This document shows, one piece after another, positions 1-11,052 of a stretch of DNA of 64,000 nt. Source of the DNA: Bubalus kerabau (Eukaryota; Chordata; Mammalia; Artiodactyla; Bovidae); NCBI RefSeq assembly GCF_029407905.1, contig NC_073630.1, positions 38,527,001-38,591,000 on the forward strand, written 5' to 3'. Under the pieces are notes generated by a model that saw nothing but the letters and a program-made list of their open reading frames with translations, was not told the DNA's origin and ran no database searches. The translations under genes were made by a program, and so were the position numbers. How positions within the stretch are numbered: position 1 is the first letter of the stretch; each line of letters begins with the position of its first letter.

Positions 1-256
1 TCTTCAAAAACTGGAATGCCAAAGCATTAGGTGCCATTTTCCACCTCAGGTTAGAAAAAGTGGTTGTGTACATGTGTATGTATTTGTATGTTTGTGTCTG
101 TGTGCAAGCTTATGCCTGTGTTTTATTTTGTCTTCTAGGCCCATTCAGGTCTAGAGAAGTGTTGCAGTATTTAGTGGTTGCCATAGTACTTAAAATTGTT
201 GAGTGCTTAAAACTAACAGAAATTGAGAATCCAAGAGTATACAACGTGGAAATGTC
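1..256. other. Unassigned AT-rich flank with TG-rich tract
   Basis: No gene or repeat family is recognised. Around 62-120 there is a degenerate TG/TATG-rich stretch. The short open frame across it runs directly into the L1 that follows and has no recognisable domain. Confidence 0.4.
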
Positions 257-1388
257 AGTCTCTTCAATAAGTAGTGCTGAGAAAACTGGACAGTCGCATG
301 CAAAAGTTGAAATTGGATCACTGTCTTACACCATACACAAAAATTAACTCAAAATGTATTAAAGACTTGAATGTAAGACCTAAAGCCATAAACTGCCTTG
401 AAGAAATGTAATTGGGTAAGCTCCATGACATTGTCTTGCCAATGAGTTTTTGGATCTGAAACCATAAGATGACCAACAGGTACATGAAAAGGTGTTCAAT
501 ATTACTAACCCTCAGGGAAATGAAAATTAAAACCACAATGAGTTATCAATTGACTGTTAGGATGGCTATTATCAAAAAGATAAGAAATACCGACTGTTGG
601 TGAGAGTTGGACATAAGTGAAACTTTGTGCACTGTTGGTGGGAATGTAAATTGGTGCAGTCACTCTGGAAAACAGTATGGAGTTTTCTCAAAAAATTGGA
701 ACTAGAACAACCATATGAGCTAGCAAGCCCACTTCTTGGAATTTATCCAAAGAAAACAAAAACACTAACTTGAAAAGATATATGAAACCTCACATTTGTT
801 ATTTACAATAGCCAAAACAAGGAAACAACTTAAGTGTCCACCAATGGGTGAATGAATAAAGAAAATGTGATAAACACACAAATACACACATACACACAGA
901 GAGAATATTATCCAGCCATAAAAAAGAATGAAATATTACCATTTTTGACATACGTGGCCTTGAGGCATTATACAAAGTGAAATAAGTCAGATAAAGACAA
1001 ATACCATATAATTGATATGCATAATCTAAAAACCAAACTAACAAGCAAGCAGACAAGCAACCAAGCTCATAGATAAAGAGAACAGACTGTGGGTTAATAT
1101 TGTCAGGGGCTGGGTAGTGGGCAAAATGGGTGGTTCAAAAGGTAAAACTTTCCAGTTATAAAATTCATAAGTCATGAGAATGTACAGTATGGTGGCTACA
1201 TTGAAGTACTGAATCATATATTTGAAAGTTGCTAAATAAATCTTACAAGCTCACCCACATGAAAATAATTATGTATGCTAACTGATTCAACTATCACTAT
1301 GGTGATTATTTCACAGTATTTAAAAATATGAAATCATTATGCTGTCCACATGAAGCTAATACAATTTTATATGTCAATTATGCATCAC
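257..1388 (+). mobile_element. L1 LINE, 3' end of ORF2 plus 3' UTR, 5'-truncated
   Basis: The translated string reads like the C-terminal part of L1 ORF2: a 'TPYTK..SK' region near 330, the 'GG(N)VNWC' type segment near 640, then the 'YSAIKK' region near 920. All of it is broken by stops and small indels. A typical old-L1 3' UTR follows, with 'acatgaagctaatacaatttta' type wording near 1350. Divergence suggests an old mammalian L1 rather than the younger L1_BT seen elsewhere in the window. The copy cannot move. Confidence 0.85.
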
Positions 1389-1389
1389 T

Positions 1390-1453
1390 GGCATGCTGCG
1401 ATTCATGGGGTCGCAAAGAGTCGGATGCGACTGAGCGACTGAACTGAACTGAA
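1390..1453 (+). mobile_element. BovB LINE, extreme 3' end only
   Basis: About 64 bp of the BovB terminus: 'catggggtcgcaaagagtcgg' wording followed by the gactgagcgactgaactgaa tail. It sits directly after the L1 3' UTR. No convincing target-site duplication was found. It could also be a relic of a Bov-A SINE body, since Bov-A and BovB share this terminus. Confidence 0.75.
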
Positions 1454-1464
1454 GAAAAACATAT

Positions 1465-1640
1465 TTTCTTTTAGTTCTGGAGGCAAGCAGCAAAACAAAG
1501 GGGTCTGTAGCCCCTAGGAGAGAATCCTTCCTTCCTGCCTCTGGCAGCTCCAGACATTCCTTGACCTGTGCTTTACGGAACTTCAATCTCTACCTCCATC
1601 ATCACATAGCTTTCTCCTCTCTGTGTCCTTTTCCATTCTT
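1465..1640 (-). mobile_element. MaLR LTR fragment (MLT1/MST type), antisense
   Basis: Reads as the reverse complement of the 3' half of an MLT1/MST LTR. Landmarks are 'agttctggaggc', 'ggagaatccttcctt', 'cattccttg', a block equivalent to 'aatctctgcctcc(a)tc', and 'ctctgtgtcctt'. It is diverged and partial. Subfamily cannot be set by eye. Confidence 0.6.
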
Positions 1641-1671
1641 TTCTCTTTTTGATACTTGTCATTGAATTTAG

Positions 1672-1710
1672 TGAAGTGAAAGTTGCTCAGTTGTGTCTGA
1701 CTCATCTCCT
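1672..1710 (-). mobile_element. Bov-A scrap
   Basis: About 35 bp matching the antisense 3' end of a Bov-A unit ('gaaagttgctcagttgtgtc' wording). Too short to place in a family. Confidence 0.4.
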
Positions 1711-2215
1711 ATATTCATTCATCTTCATGCTTTTTGAATTATCTTCCAATAGATCATTAAAATTTTATGTCTTATTTGTTTTCAACATTTGATTAAAAAT
1801 TTTGGTTATGCTCTTTATGGATATCCAGATAGTTACATCTATCAATATTTGCCTGCAATTTAAATTGTTTTATAATATTTTTAAAATTTTAAATGTCTTT
1901 ATTTGTTTTTATGTATAGAAGATCCTCTATCAGTCAGATATTTGATGGACATTATCTTTTTAATTCTCTCTACTCTAGCTTTTTAGTTCTTTAAAAAAAC
2001 ATGAAAAATACTTTAATACTTCTAGAATTAAGTATGGTATCTTGTACACAGTAAGGATCTAATCTTATTTTTTCTCTTTCTATGTTTAAATTTTTGTTTC
2101 AGACATTAAGTTAGCATGTTAAACTTTTTTTAACATGCAAAGTGTCATTTTAAGATTTACTTTTTATTCACATATTCATTTGAAAATTATTTCATTGTTT
2201 CCCACATTTTCCAAA
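1711..2215. other. AT-rich unassigned DNA with a short hairpin
   Basis: No gene seen. A perfect 10-bp inverted repeat (gcatgttaaa / tttaacatgc) at 2114-2123 and 2129-2138 surrounds a 5-nt loop. An old L1 fragment could be hidden here, but I cannot support one. Confidence 0.4.
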
Positions 2216-2219
2216 TATT

Positions 2220-2930
2220 TTCTAGGCAAATTCTAAATGCTGTGGAAATGGTAATAAAGGAAACAGACAAAAATTTCTACCTGGAATTTATCATAGAATG
2301 AGTAGAGATGAAATTTTTTTAATAAAATAATAAACTTTAATAATAAAATAATAATTTTTACTAAATATATAATAAATTAAAAATAATAACAGAAATAATA
2401 AGTTATGTACATATAGCTTGTTAGATGGTAATACATTTGTTATGGGGAGAAACAAACTGGGAAAGGAAAATACAAAAGCTGGAGGGAGAAATTTTATATA
2501 GAATTGTCACAAGGTGATATTTGAACAAAAAATGGTGAAAGAGGGAAGGAAATTAGTATCTAAAGAAAAAACTTTTCAATCAAAGAAAACAAGTGCCAAG
2601 GCCTTGACATGGAGGGTATCAATATACTTGAAGAATGAAGCCAGCAGGGCAGAACTGAAGTAAGAGAGACAACGGGACTCGGTTCTGAGAGGTACTGGGT
2701 TCAGATCATGTAGTATCTTGTAGATCATTGTTTTGAGCTTTGGGTATTCCTCTTAGAAAAATACAAGGACTGTTGAGAGATTTTAACTAGAGGAGTGGCT
2801 TGATCTGATTTGCGCTTTAAATGAATTAAATCAATAAAATAAGTTGAAGCCAGAGATGGGTGCTAAGCAGGCAAGTGCACTCATCCAGGAGAGATACCAG
2901 TAAAAGCTAGGATTCCCCAATGTGGGAGCA
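2220..2930. other. Probable ancient interspersed-repeat remnant
   Basis: The order of phrases (aacagacaaaaa..., gttagatggtaata..., gtgccaaggccttgacatgg, cagatcatgtagtatcttgtag, gaggagtggcttgatctgattt, catccaggagagat) follows a widespread old mammalian repeat, likely LINE-derived, but strongly diverged. There is no open frame of note. The family name is left open. Confidence 0.4.
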
Positions 2931-2997
2931 GAGAGAGAGAACTGGATTTACCGGATCTATGGCTCAGCCAAATTAATATTGTGTAGCAAGACAAGAG

Positions 2998-3264
2998 GGA
3001 GAAGGAAATGGCAACCCACTCCAGTGGAGAATCCTGTGGACAGAGGAGACTGGAGGGCTGCTGTCCATAGGGTCACACAGAGTCAGAAACGACTGAAGCA
3101 AATTAGTATGCATGCAGGCATTGGAGAAGGAAATGACAACCCACTCCAGTCTTCTTGCCTGGAGAATCCCAGGGACAGAGGAGCCTGGTGGGCTGCCATC
3201 TATGGGGTCGCAGGGAATCAGACACAACTGAAGCGACTTAGCAGCAGCAGCAGGAGCAGCAGCA
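2998..3264 (+). mobile_element. BOV-A2 SINE (two Bov-A monomers)
   Basis: Two tandem Bov-A monomers, each starting 'ggagaaggaaatg(g/a)caaccc', with the second ending in the typical 'cttagcagcagcag' CAG-rich end. The first monomer has a short internal deletion between 'cactccag' and 'gagaatcc'. BOV-A2 is non-autonomous and shares its 3' end with BovB, whose machinery is thought to move it. The 121-aa open frame across it is not a gene. Confidence 0.93.
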
Positions 3265-3434
3265 AGAAAAGAGAAAGGGGTTATTAATAAGTCAAAGATT
3301 CCAATAATTGGTTATGGATTTTAGGCTGGAGAAGAAGAGAATGAGCAAGGTTAATCTCATTTGAAGTCAATGAAGCATCAACTTCAGGGCTTTCTCACTT
3401 GCTCTGCCTTCTGTAAGCCCCAGGATGAGGCAAT

Positions 3435-3651
3435 ATGCATGCTCAGTCACTCAATTATGTCCAGCTCTTTGTGACCCCAGACCTCATGGACTGTAGCCTG
3501 CCAGGCTCCTCTGCCTAGGGGACTTTTTAGGCAAGAATAATAGAGTGGGTTGCCATTTCCTCCTCCAGGGGATCTTTCCGAAGCAGGGATGGAACTTGTA
3601 TCACTTGTATTGCAGAAGGACTCTTTACCACTGAGTCATCAGGAAAGTCCC
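3435..3651 (-). mobile_element. Bov-tA SINE, antisense
   Basis: Reads as the complement of Bov-tA: Bov-A body ('tcatggactgtagcctgccagg', 'gagtgggttgccatttcc') followed by the tRNA-derived head ('ctctttaccactgagtcatc', 'aggaaagtcc'). Moderately diverged, so older than the near-consensus copies elsewhere. Confidence 0.92.
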
Positions 3652-4178
3652 GAAGGTGTTATAGCCATGTGTTAATAACTGTGATTATAGTTTAAAAAAT
3701 CATAATAAGATACTCCAACCACAATTATTTAAGTTCACCCTTTTAAAAATACGTTATGCTTTCCAACCCTTTGTTTCACTGTCCTTCATGCCATGTGGTG
3801 TTGAATTCAACATAAAGTGAAAACGAGACCAGTAAAAATTACATCAGGATAACTGTGGCACAGGTATGTGTTTTGCAGTCACATTTAGCTGTTCTCATGT
3901 AAAAATGATTTCCAGGAATATTCCTACCACATACTATGAACCTTGACACAAAAGTCCTGGGCCAATGACCACACTGAGATACTAAAGTAGCCTAGCGTTT
4001 GCAACTGGATAAATATAGATGGTGAGTACACAGACAAATTGCACAGTGCTATTTAAACCTTAAGCAAAACCTCAATTGCTGTTTAAAGCAATTAAACAGT
4101 TTGCTTGTGTATGAAAGAAATTTGATACAGGTTTCTCCACATATGGCAATTTAAAACCTCAGTTGCTGTTACCAACTA
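3652..4178. other. Unique AT-rich DNA
   Basis: No gene or repeat recognised. The phrase 'aaaacctca(a/g)ttgctgtt' occurs twice (near 4067 and 4153), perhaps a small local duplication. Confidence 0.4.
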
Positions 4179-4390
4179 TGGCTTCCCAGGTGGCTTAGTG
4201 GTAAAGAATCTGCCTGCCAATACAGGAGACTCAGGTTCAATCCCTGGATCAGGAAGATCCCTTGGAAGAAGAAATGGCAATCCACTCCAGTATTCTTGCC
4301 TGGAGAATCCCATGGACAAAGGAACCTAGGGGGCTACAGTCCATGGGGACACAAAGAGTTGGACATGACTGAGAGACTGAGCATGCATAT
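4179..4390 (+). mobile_element. Bov-tA SINE
   Basis: tRNA-derived head with an A-box-like 'tggcttagtggt' and a B-box-like 'ggttcaatccc', then the Bov-A body ('atggcaatccactccagtat', 'ggctacagtccatgggg') and the BovB-like end 'gacatgactgagagactgag'. These boxes are the internal RNA polymerase III promoter of the SINE. Confidence 0.94.
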
Positions 4391-5127
4391 TACAAAGTAC
4401 AATTTGGAAAGTTGATATTTACTTTTATAAGCCATTAACACTAAAACCAAATTTTTAGAAATTTACACTGGAAAAAAAATGTTTCTGGTGTCTCTCTAAA
4501 AATTATATTACAAAACCATTCTCATAAAAAGAAGTAATCACAGCTAAAGGTATGAAATATAAAGTATTAAAGGGTGATTTTTTTCATACGTGCCATTTTT
4601 TTGAATTTTTTGCTACTTGTGGTATTCTTCAACTCTTTAAAACTTGCAATTTGTTGAAATTTTCCTCATTTTTCCTTCTTTAGCTACATTTAGAATATTT
4701 ATCTAAGGTTCATTTTTATTATTTATTTTATATTTAAATTCTTTATCCCAAGAAAGGCCTCTAAATCATGGGCAGCTCAGGCCCTGTCTAGACTGACCCT
4801 AGAAATGAATTTAAGAGAAGAGTGTTGGATTACAAAGCTGATAGTATTCAGTGGACCACTCTGTGTGGTAGAAGCTTCGTTGGGGTCAAGACGCTAGGGA
4901 GAGATGAATTAACAGTCAAAAATTATTATTATTGCTAATAGTTTTAGTCACTTATTTTCAGGCCAGTAAAAATAAAAATATACTTTTGTTTTTTGTAGTA
5001 ATGAGTTGATCTCTTTCCATCTTTAAATTGTTAGTTCAGCTAATTTTTTTAAACACATTTACTTACTACTTATATATTTTATATGGAAAAATAGTTAACA
5101 GGTTGGATTAGATATGAACTTTGACTG
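4391..5127. other. Unique AT-rich DNA
   Basis: No gene, RNA or repeat recognised on either strand. Stop codons are frequent in all frames. Confidence 0.4.
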
Positions 5128-5340
5128 TGACTTTTTTTCTGTAAAGGGCCAGATGGTAAATATTTTAGGCTTTACAGGTGATGAGATCTCTTTTGCAACT
5201 ATTCAACTCTGCCATTGTGATGTAAGAGCAGCAATAGGAATTCCGTAAATGAAAGCATGTGATTGTGTTCCAATAAAATTTTATTGCCAAAAGTAGGCAG
5301 TGTTCATACAGGCCATAGTTTTCTAACTGCTGAACTAAAG
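5128..5340 (+). mobile_element. hAT-Charlie-type MER element
   Basis: Diagnostic wording 'ctgtaaagggccagatggta', 'aatattttaggctttacagg', 'aactattcaactctgcc', 'tgtgttccaataaaatttta' and 'ggccatagttttctaactgc' matches a common non-autonomous hAT-Charlie transposon of mammals. Both ends are worn. I recognise the element but not the exact MER number. Confidence 0.7.
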
Positions 5341-5781
5341 AATCTATATATTTGCTCTTAGGTTGAAATGATGAGCTGATCTTATCAAAACAAGATTCAA
5401 CAGGGATAAATGCAAATCTAGCTCTTTGACTAGAAAATAAAAAACTACTTAATTATGGAATGGCATTACTTGAATTAATTTCAGTTTATGCTATGCTAGA
5501 TAGATTAGACAGATAGAGGATAGATGGATAGATATAGAAATATGTGTATACCTGTCTTTTTTTTCTAACTGGTTTAGTTGAATACAGGTTATGTTTCAAG
5601 TAGTTGCTAAATAACAGCAATTAATTTAAACAACCTTTAAATTTGTTAGCAGCAAAATGAAGCAGGAAGGGACATAATAATAAAGTGATCAGTCTTCCAA
5701 TTTCACATGAACACAGTGGAAATTACCATTACTTTTCTGTAGTTACATGTCCATAACATATTCTTTGTGTGTGGCATTCAC
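5341..5781. other. Unique DNA with a degenerate GATA-rich tract
   Basis: No gene seen. A short impure (GATA) tract lies at about 5498-5545. Confidence 0.4.
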
Positions 5782-5793
5782 CAGATAAGACAC

Positions 5794-6015
5794 GTGTGTG
5801 TGTGCTAAGTCACTTCAGTCATGTCTGACTGTGCAACCCCATGGACTGTAGCCCACCAGGCTCCTCTGTCCATGGGATTCTCCAGGCAAGAATATTGGAG
5901 TTGGTGGACATGTCCTCCCCCAGGGGATCTTCCCAACCCAGGGATCGAACCTGCACCTCTTATGTTTCCTGCATTCGCAGGCAGGTTCTTTATCACTAGC
6001 ACCACCTGGGAAGGC
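5794..6015 (-). mobile_element. Bov-tA SINE, antisense, with target-site duplication
   Basis: Antisense Bov-tA with a B-box complement 'gggatcgaacctgc' and head end 'accacctgggaaggc'. It is flanked by a 12-bp duplication with one mismatch: cagataagacac (5782-5793) and cagctaagacac (6016-6027). The left junction has a short GTGTGTG stretch. Confidence 0.94.
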
Positions 6016-6066
6016 CAGCTAAGACACAGGCAACAGAATAAAGGTACAAAGAACTCTTCTGGGGAA

Positions 6067-6089
6067 TTTTTTTTTTTTTTTTTTTTTTT
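6067..6089. repeat. Poly(T) run
   Basis: An uninterrupted run of 23 T, shortly after the Bov-tA copy. It may be the tail of an unrecognised antisense retro-insertion or simple slippage. Confidence 0.8.
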
Positions 6090-6964
6090 GCCGGAATATA
6101 CAAGGCAGAATGGGAAAGAAAAATCAATCTCCTGAGCATTTCTCCCAAATGTAGTGAAGGCAGTCAGTGGTATAACTATATCATATAGAGATAAGTCTAG
6201 AGGTTTCTTGATTATTTAATTAAAGGATAAAAAAATAAAAATCTTGCAGAATCACAACAAGATTCCTGATTTTCAGAAGTCTCAAAGCTGAGAGAATTTT
6301 CTTTATTTTTTTTCTCCTGAAGGGATCTTTCAGAAGTCTTCATATAGGAGAGGCATATAGTAGGTAAACAAACTAGAGTGAGTTTAATAGTGGCACAGAA
6401 AAATTATTCAAAGAAATAAAACTGATTACCCTCAAGTACCTTTACATTATATTCTAGCTTTAAACTTGATGTAACATTTTTATGTGATTTGTATAGGGTT
6501 AAGCTCTTAATATTTATTAGTATTTTATAAGTGTTAAGTTTTTTATATACTATAAGATTCATCACTAGCACGGGGGAGGGGAATTTCTCCTATTTAATAA
6601 AAATGCTGATTTGACACATTTTTTAAAGGAAAGAATTTATGTGATTATATTAAAGTTTGCCATCTAGTGACAAAAGTCTCAAATTTCATTTCACTCCTCC
6701 AAGGAAAATCCAGCCATCAGAGGATAAACCACTTTGCAGCAATTGTGCCTTTAAGTAATGCAAATTTTTTTTTTAATCCCAATATATATGCCTTTGGATG
6801 GGTAGCTTTCTTTTCAAAGCAGTCACTTTCAGGGGCTAAATATTTACTTCAATAATTTTTCCCATTATTAAAACTTTTACTTTTTCTAGAATTTCTCTTA
6901 AAAATTGTCCTCAGGGGCTGGGTCATTTTAATAGCTGTTAGTAGAACCAACCATCATTTACAGA
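6090..6964. other. Unique AT-rich DNA
   Basis: No gene or repeat recognised. The 62-aa frame at 6667-6855 has no recognisable domain and is typical of chance open frames. Confidence 0.4.
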
Positions 6965-7195
6965 AGTCTATATTGAACACACTGTTCTGCTTGTTTCATG
7001 TAAATTCACCATCTGATAGCATCTTCACAAAAACCAAATGATGGGTGTATTTTTATGTCTTTTTCACAGATAAGGAAAGTTGGGCCATAAGAGATATAAT
7101 CAATTGCTCAAGATGGCACATACTACATAAGTAGCAAGGTAAGAATTTTAAACCAAATTCATCAGCCTCAAAGTCACTACACCATGCCACCTCCC
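6965..7195 (-). mobile_element. MIR SINE, antisense
   Basis: Phrase order 'catctgatagcatcttcaca', 'ttcacagataaggaaagttg', 'caattgctcaagatggcaca', 'agtagcaaggtaagaatttt' and 'cactacaccatgccacc' matches the complement of the mammalian-wide interspersed repeat core. Strongly diverged, as expected for this age. Confidence 0.7.
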
Positions 7196-7937
7196 ATTTA
7201 AGATAGATAATATTCATGTTCACTTTGTGTTGTATCTTGCTTCTAGTAAATACATTTGATTTAAAAACTACAATAGAAAAACTATTTAAACTATGATTTG
7301 AAAATAACTGCCAGTAAGATGGAACATTTTATGTCCAAAATGAAATCTTACTGAATATTAATCTTAAATTTTGTGTGTTTATGGCTAGGACACTAGCTGT
7401 ACAGAAAATTCCAAAGATAAATTGAAATATGTATAATACCTTTGAAGATGATTCCACTGATGAAGAGTGCTCCACTGAGTAATTAGTCTTAGTACTTATT
7501 TAAATAACAAAAACTTATTGTAATACAGACCATCCTTAAGGGATGGCTATATATCAACGCAATGAATTGCCATCAATCCAGGAACAAATCATTGCTTTTC
7601 AGTCTTATTTTGTCCTCTTTAAAGAATTGTCAGAATTTGAAGATCTCTGCAACAATCTGGGTTAAAATGTGTAAAGCTCCTGCAGAGTATAAAAATTGTG
7701 TAATGATTAGAAGACAATTTTAAATCCACCATGAAAGTTGAAAATCATTCCCAAAGAAAATGTCCTAGAATAATTGTGTAATAAAATTTCTAGTAAGCCA
7801 ACTGTATATTTCAGACATAATCTTCACTTTAACATAAATAAATGAATTACCTAAAATTGGAAATTATTTAACAAGCTAACATTTTTAGTGTATTTATTGT
7901 GTATGAGCAAAGGGCATACACTGATCTCTTCAATCTT
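7196..7937. other. Unique AT-rich DNA
   Basis: No gene or repeat recognised. Confidence 0.4.
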
Positions 7938-8070
7938 TGTTGTTATTCACTTGCTCAGTCCTGTCCAACTCTGTGTGACCCATGGACTGCAGCACACCAG
8001 GCTTCCCTGTCCACACTGTCTCCCTGAGTTTGCTTAAACTCATGTCCATTGAGTCTATGATGCCATCCAA
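7938..8070 (-). mobile_element. BovB LINE, 3' fragment, antisense
   Basis: Starts with the antisense terminus ('cttgctcagtcctgtcc') and runs to 'tgatgccatcc', the last ~130 bp of BovB with a 4-5 bp loss near 'gtccacactgtctccctgag'. Severely 5'-truncated. Confidence 0.85.
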
Positions 8071-8111
8071 ATCTTAAACAAAAAAAAATATATAAATAGT
8101 AATATCTTTCT

Positions 8112-8173
8112 AAAGGAGAAGACAGCGGCACCCCACTCCAGTACTCTTGCCTGGAAAATCCCATGGACAGAGG
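8112..8173 (+). mobile_element. BOV-A2 5' piece, lacking the 3' end, between 8-bp repeats
   Basis: About 60 bp of the first Bov-A monomer, starting at its usual 5' start ('ggagaag') and stopping at 'gacagagg'. The second monomer and the BovB-like 3' terminus are absent. It is flanked by atctttct at 8104-8111 and 8174-8181, so the piece behaves as a separate insertion. Confidence 0.75.
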
Positions 8174-8181
8174 ATCTTTCT

Positions 8182-8604
8182 GTAGTGGATGCTACGTTAA
8201 GCTGTCCAGATGGAGTCACCTATAGCCCTCTTTCTGGACCAAGGCATTTATCCCTTCAGCTGCTGGAATGAAGCCTGATAAATCTTTGGACCTGATTGTT
8301 TCTCCACAACATGTTCTGTAGCCAGAGAGACTGCCTCACCCAAATTCATGCCCCTCTTGGGGGAGAGTCCACATCGATGGAGTGGTCAGTGACCTGGCAT
8401 CACAGCCCATGTGGCTTGTGCTCCTTTAGGTTACTTCTGAAGCACCACTCTAGCTCCAGACCTACCTAGCATCAGCTAAGAATTCTTTTCACTTCAATTT
8501 TGTTTCTTCATTTCCTTAGAGGTGATATTCCTGTGAGCAATCTCCAATACATCCCTTGAAAGCAAATCTCTGCAACAAAGTCTCCTTATAGGAAGCCTGA
8601 CTTA
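8182..8604. other. Unassigned segment, possibly an old repeat
   Basis: Richer in GC than its surroundings. The end near 8590 ('ggaagcctgacttaagacac') resembles the end wording of some old mammalian repeats, but I cannot name one. No coding potential seen. Confidence 0.3.
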
Positions 8605-8760
8605 AGACACATTTCTCTTGTATTAATGAAGAAGCTGAAGCCTAGAGATCAAGAAGTTCATTAGTATTTACACCAATAACAGAGAGTAAAGCTAGGATTT
8701 TATGTTAGAAAATGTAACTCCAGAGCTGCTGCCTTTAACCATCATATCATTTTACATACT
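8605..8760 (-). mobile_element. MIR-like SINE, antisense
   Basis: 'attaatgaagaagctgaagcc', 'caagaagttca', 'agagtaaagctaggatttta' and 'gagctgctgcctttaacca' follow the antisense MIR core. Diverged. Confidence 0.55.
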
Positions 8761-8825
8761 CTATTAAAAGCACCATATCAATTTCAACATAATCATAGCA
8801 TGATATTCTTGTGAGAAAAAATGCA

Positions 8826-9077
8826 TTGGAGAAGGCGATGGCACCGCACTCCAGTACTCTTGCCTGGAAAATCCCATGGACAGAGGAGCCTGGTAGGCTG
8901 CAGTCCATGGGGTCACAAAGAGTCGGACATGACTGAGCGACTTCACTTTCACTTTTCACTTTCACGTATTGGAGAAGGAAATGGCAACCCACTCCAGTAT
9001 TCTTGCCTGGAGAATCCCAGGGACGGGGGGTCGCACAGAATCGGACACGACTGAAGCGACTTAGCAGCAGCACCAGC
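8826..9077 (+). mobile_element. BOV-A2 SINE with deletion in monomer 2
   Basis: First monomer 'ggagaaggcgatggcaccgc' through 'gactgagcgacttcac', the (CACTTT) linker, then the second monomer. The second monomer lacks about 25 bp between 'cagggacgggg' and 'gtcgcacaga'. It ends 'cttagcagcagcaccagcat'. Close to consensus otherwise. Confidence 0.95.
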
Positions 9078-9566
9078 ATAGGTAGGTTATTCAAGAAAGT
9101 AAAGATTTGTCATGAAAACAATACATATGTTTAACTCATTTTCAGAATATGAGAGTTTCTTCAAAAGTTTATATGTGAATGCCTTGGAATTACAAAATAT
9201 AAATTTTATGAAAATCTTAATGCCTCTAGAATACACACAAGAAACACAAAAGACACTTTTTGACAGAATCCATAACATGCATTAACACTAATTTTGGTTA
9301 GTTATAAATATTGCCATCATGTCTTTACAGTAAGCCATACTCTGAAGTTCTTTCTAAGCAAGTACAATTGTTTATCTGATTTAAATACTCAAAACACATG
9401 TATTGTCATGAATGAACAAACAAAAAATAATGCACAAATATTCTTGGCATATTTAGTGAGTATAAATAAAGAAGTGCTATGTTCTAAACAATTCTTATCT
9501 TTAATGACTTCTATTGAAAAGGGAAAGAAATTATTGGCAGAAATATAATTTTTTTAATAAAGAAAG

Positions 9567-9582
9567 CACACACACACACACA
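9567..9582. repeat. (CA)8 microsatellite
   Basis: Eight CA units, followed within 30 bp by a poly(A)/GA stretch. Confidence 0.8.
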
Positions 9583-9727
9583 TGCAAAACAACAATACCT
9601 CCTCAAAAAAAAAAAAAAGAGAGAGAAAATCTTATCTCAACATAGAAAACCTCTCCACAAAGGTAATGAGTCCAAAAGCAGTTATATTATAAATAAACAA
9701 AAAACCAAAATGTAATGCATTCCATAG

Positions 9728-9767
9728 ACTGGTAATAAATTGGAAAGACTGGTAATAAATTGGAAAG
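9728..9767. repeat. 20-bp tandem duplication
   Basis: actggtaataaattggaaag occurs twice in direct succession without mismatch (9728-9747, 9748-9767). Confidence 0.95.
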
Positions 9768-11052
9768 ACATATAGAAATCTTCCTTTCTTAAAAGCCAAG
9801 CAGATACAGCTCATTACATACATTTCTCAAGATCAATAATGATAAAGCATCAAGTAAGATGACTTGACAGCATTTTTGTTATGAATAATTTATGCTAACT
9901 CTACCTGGTAATTGGGATGACCATCTGCATCAGTTTACTGGCTTTATCCTGAGGAAAAATAAACGTGTCCTATTTTATTACAAGACATAAGCTAGTGGAG
10001 GTGATGGAATTCCAGCTGAGCCACTTAAAATCCTAAAAGATGATGCTGTTAAAGTGCTACACTCAATATGCCAGCAAATTTGGAAAACTCAGCAATTGTC
10101 ACTGGACTGGAAAAGATCAGTTTTCATTCCAATCTCAAAGAAGAACAATGTTAAAGAATGTTCAAACTACCACAGAGTTACATTCATTTCACATGCTAGC
10201 AAGGTAATGCTCAAAATCCTTCAAGTTAAATTCCAACAATACATGAACTGAGAGCTTCCAGATGTACAAGCTGGATGTAGAAAAGGCAGAGGACAAGAGA
10301 TCAAATTGCCAACATCCGTTGGATCATAGAAAAAGCAAGGGAACTCCAGAAAAAACATTTACTTTTACTTCATTGACTACACTAATGCATTTAACTGTGT
10401 GGATCACAGCAAACTGTGGGAAATTCTTCAAGAGACGGGAATACCAGACCACCTTACCTGCCTCCTGAGAAATCTGTTCAGGAAGCAACAACTAGAAACG
10501 GACATGGAACAATGGACTGATTCCAAATTGAGAAAAAAGTACATCAAGGATGTGTATCGTCACTCTCCTTATTTAACTTCTTTGCAGAGTACATCATGTG
10601 AAATGCCAGGCTGGATGAATCACAAGCTGGAATCTTGCAGGGAAAACATCAACAACCTCAGATACACAGATGATACCACTCTAATGGCAGAAAGCTAAGA
10701 GGAACTAAAGAGCATCTTGATAGAAGTGAAAGAGGAGTGAAAAAGCTGGCTTAAAACTCAACATTCAAAATGCTTGATCGTGGCATCTAGTCCCATCACT
10801 TCATGGCAAATAGATGGGGAAAAATGGAAACAGTGGCAGGTTTCCTTTTCTTGGGCTCCAAAATCACTGCAGATGGTGACTGCAGCCATTAAGCTAAAAG
10901 ATGCTTTCTCCTTAGAAGAAAAGCTATGACAAACCTAGAGAGCATATTCAAAAGCAGAGACGTCAGTTTGTGGATAAAGGTCTGTCTGTTCAAACCTATG
11001 GTTTTTCCAGTAGTCATGTATGTATGTGAGACTTGGACCATAAAGAAGGCTG

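Larger units (their letters stand above)
9078..9987. other. Unique AT-rich DNA with small repeats
   Basis: No gene recognised. Open frames of 63-84 aa on both strands show no domain. Contains a short CA tract and a 20-bp tandem duplication listed separately. Confidence 0.4.

Noticed and set aside
2922..3287. 121-aa open frame and its antisense partner
   Set aside because: Translation of a BOV-A2 SINE; the same peptide wording recurs at every Bov-A copy in the window.
8747..9094. Overlapping open frames on both strands
   Set aside because: Chance frames through a BOV-A2 SINE, whose two-monomer structure keeps several frames open.
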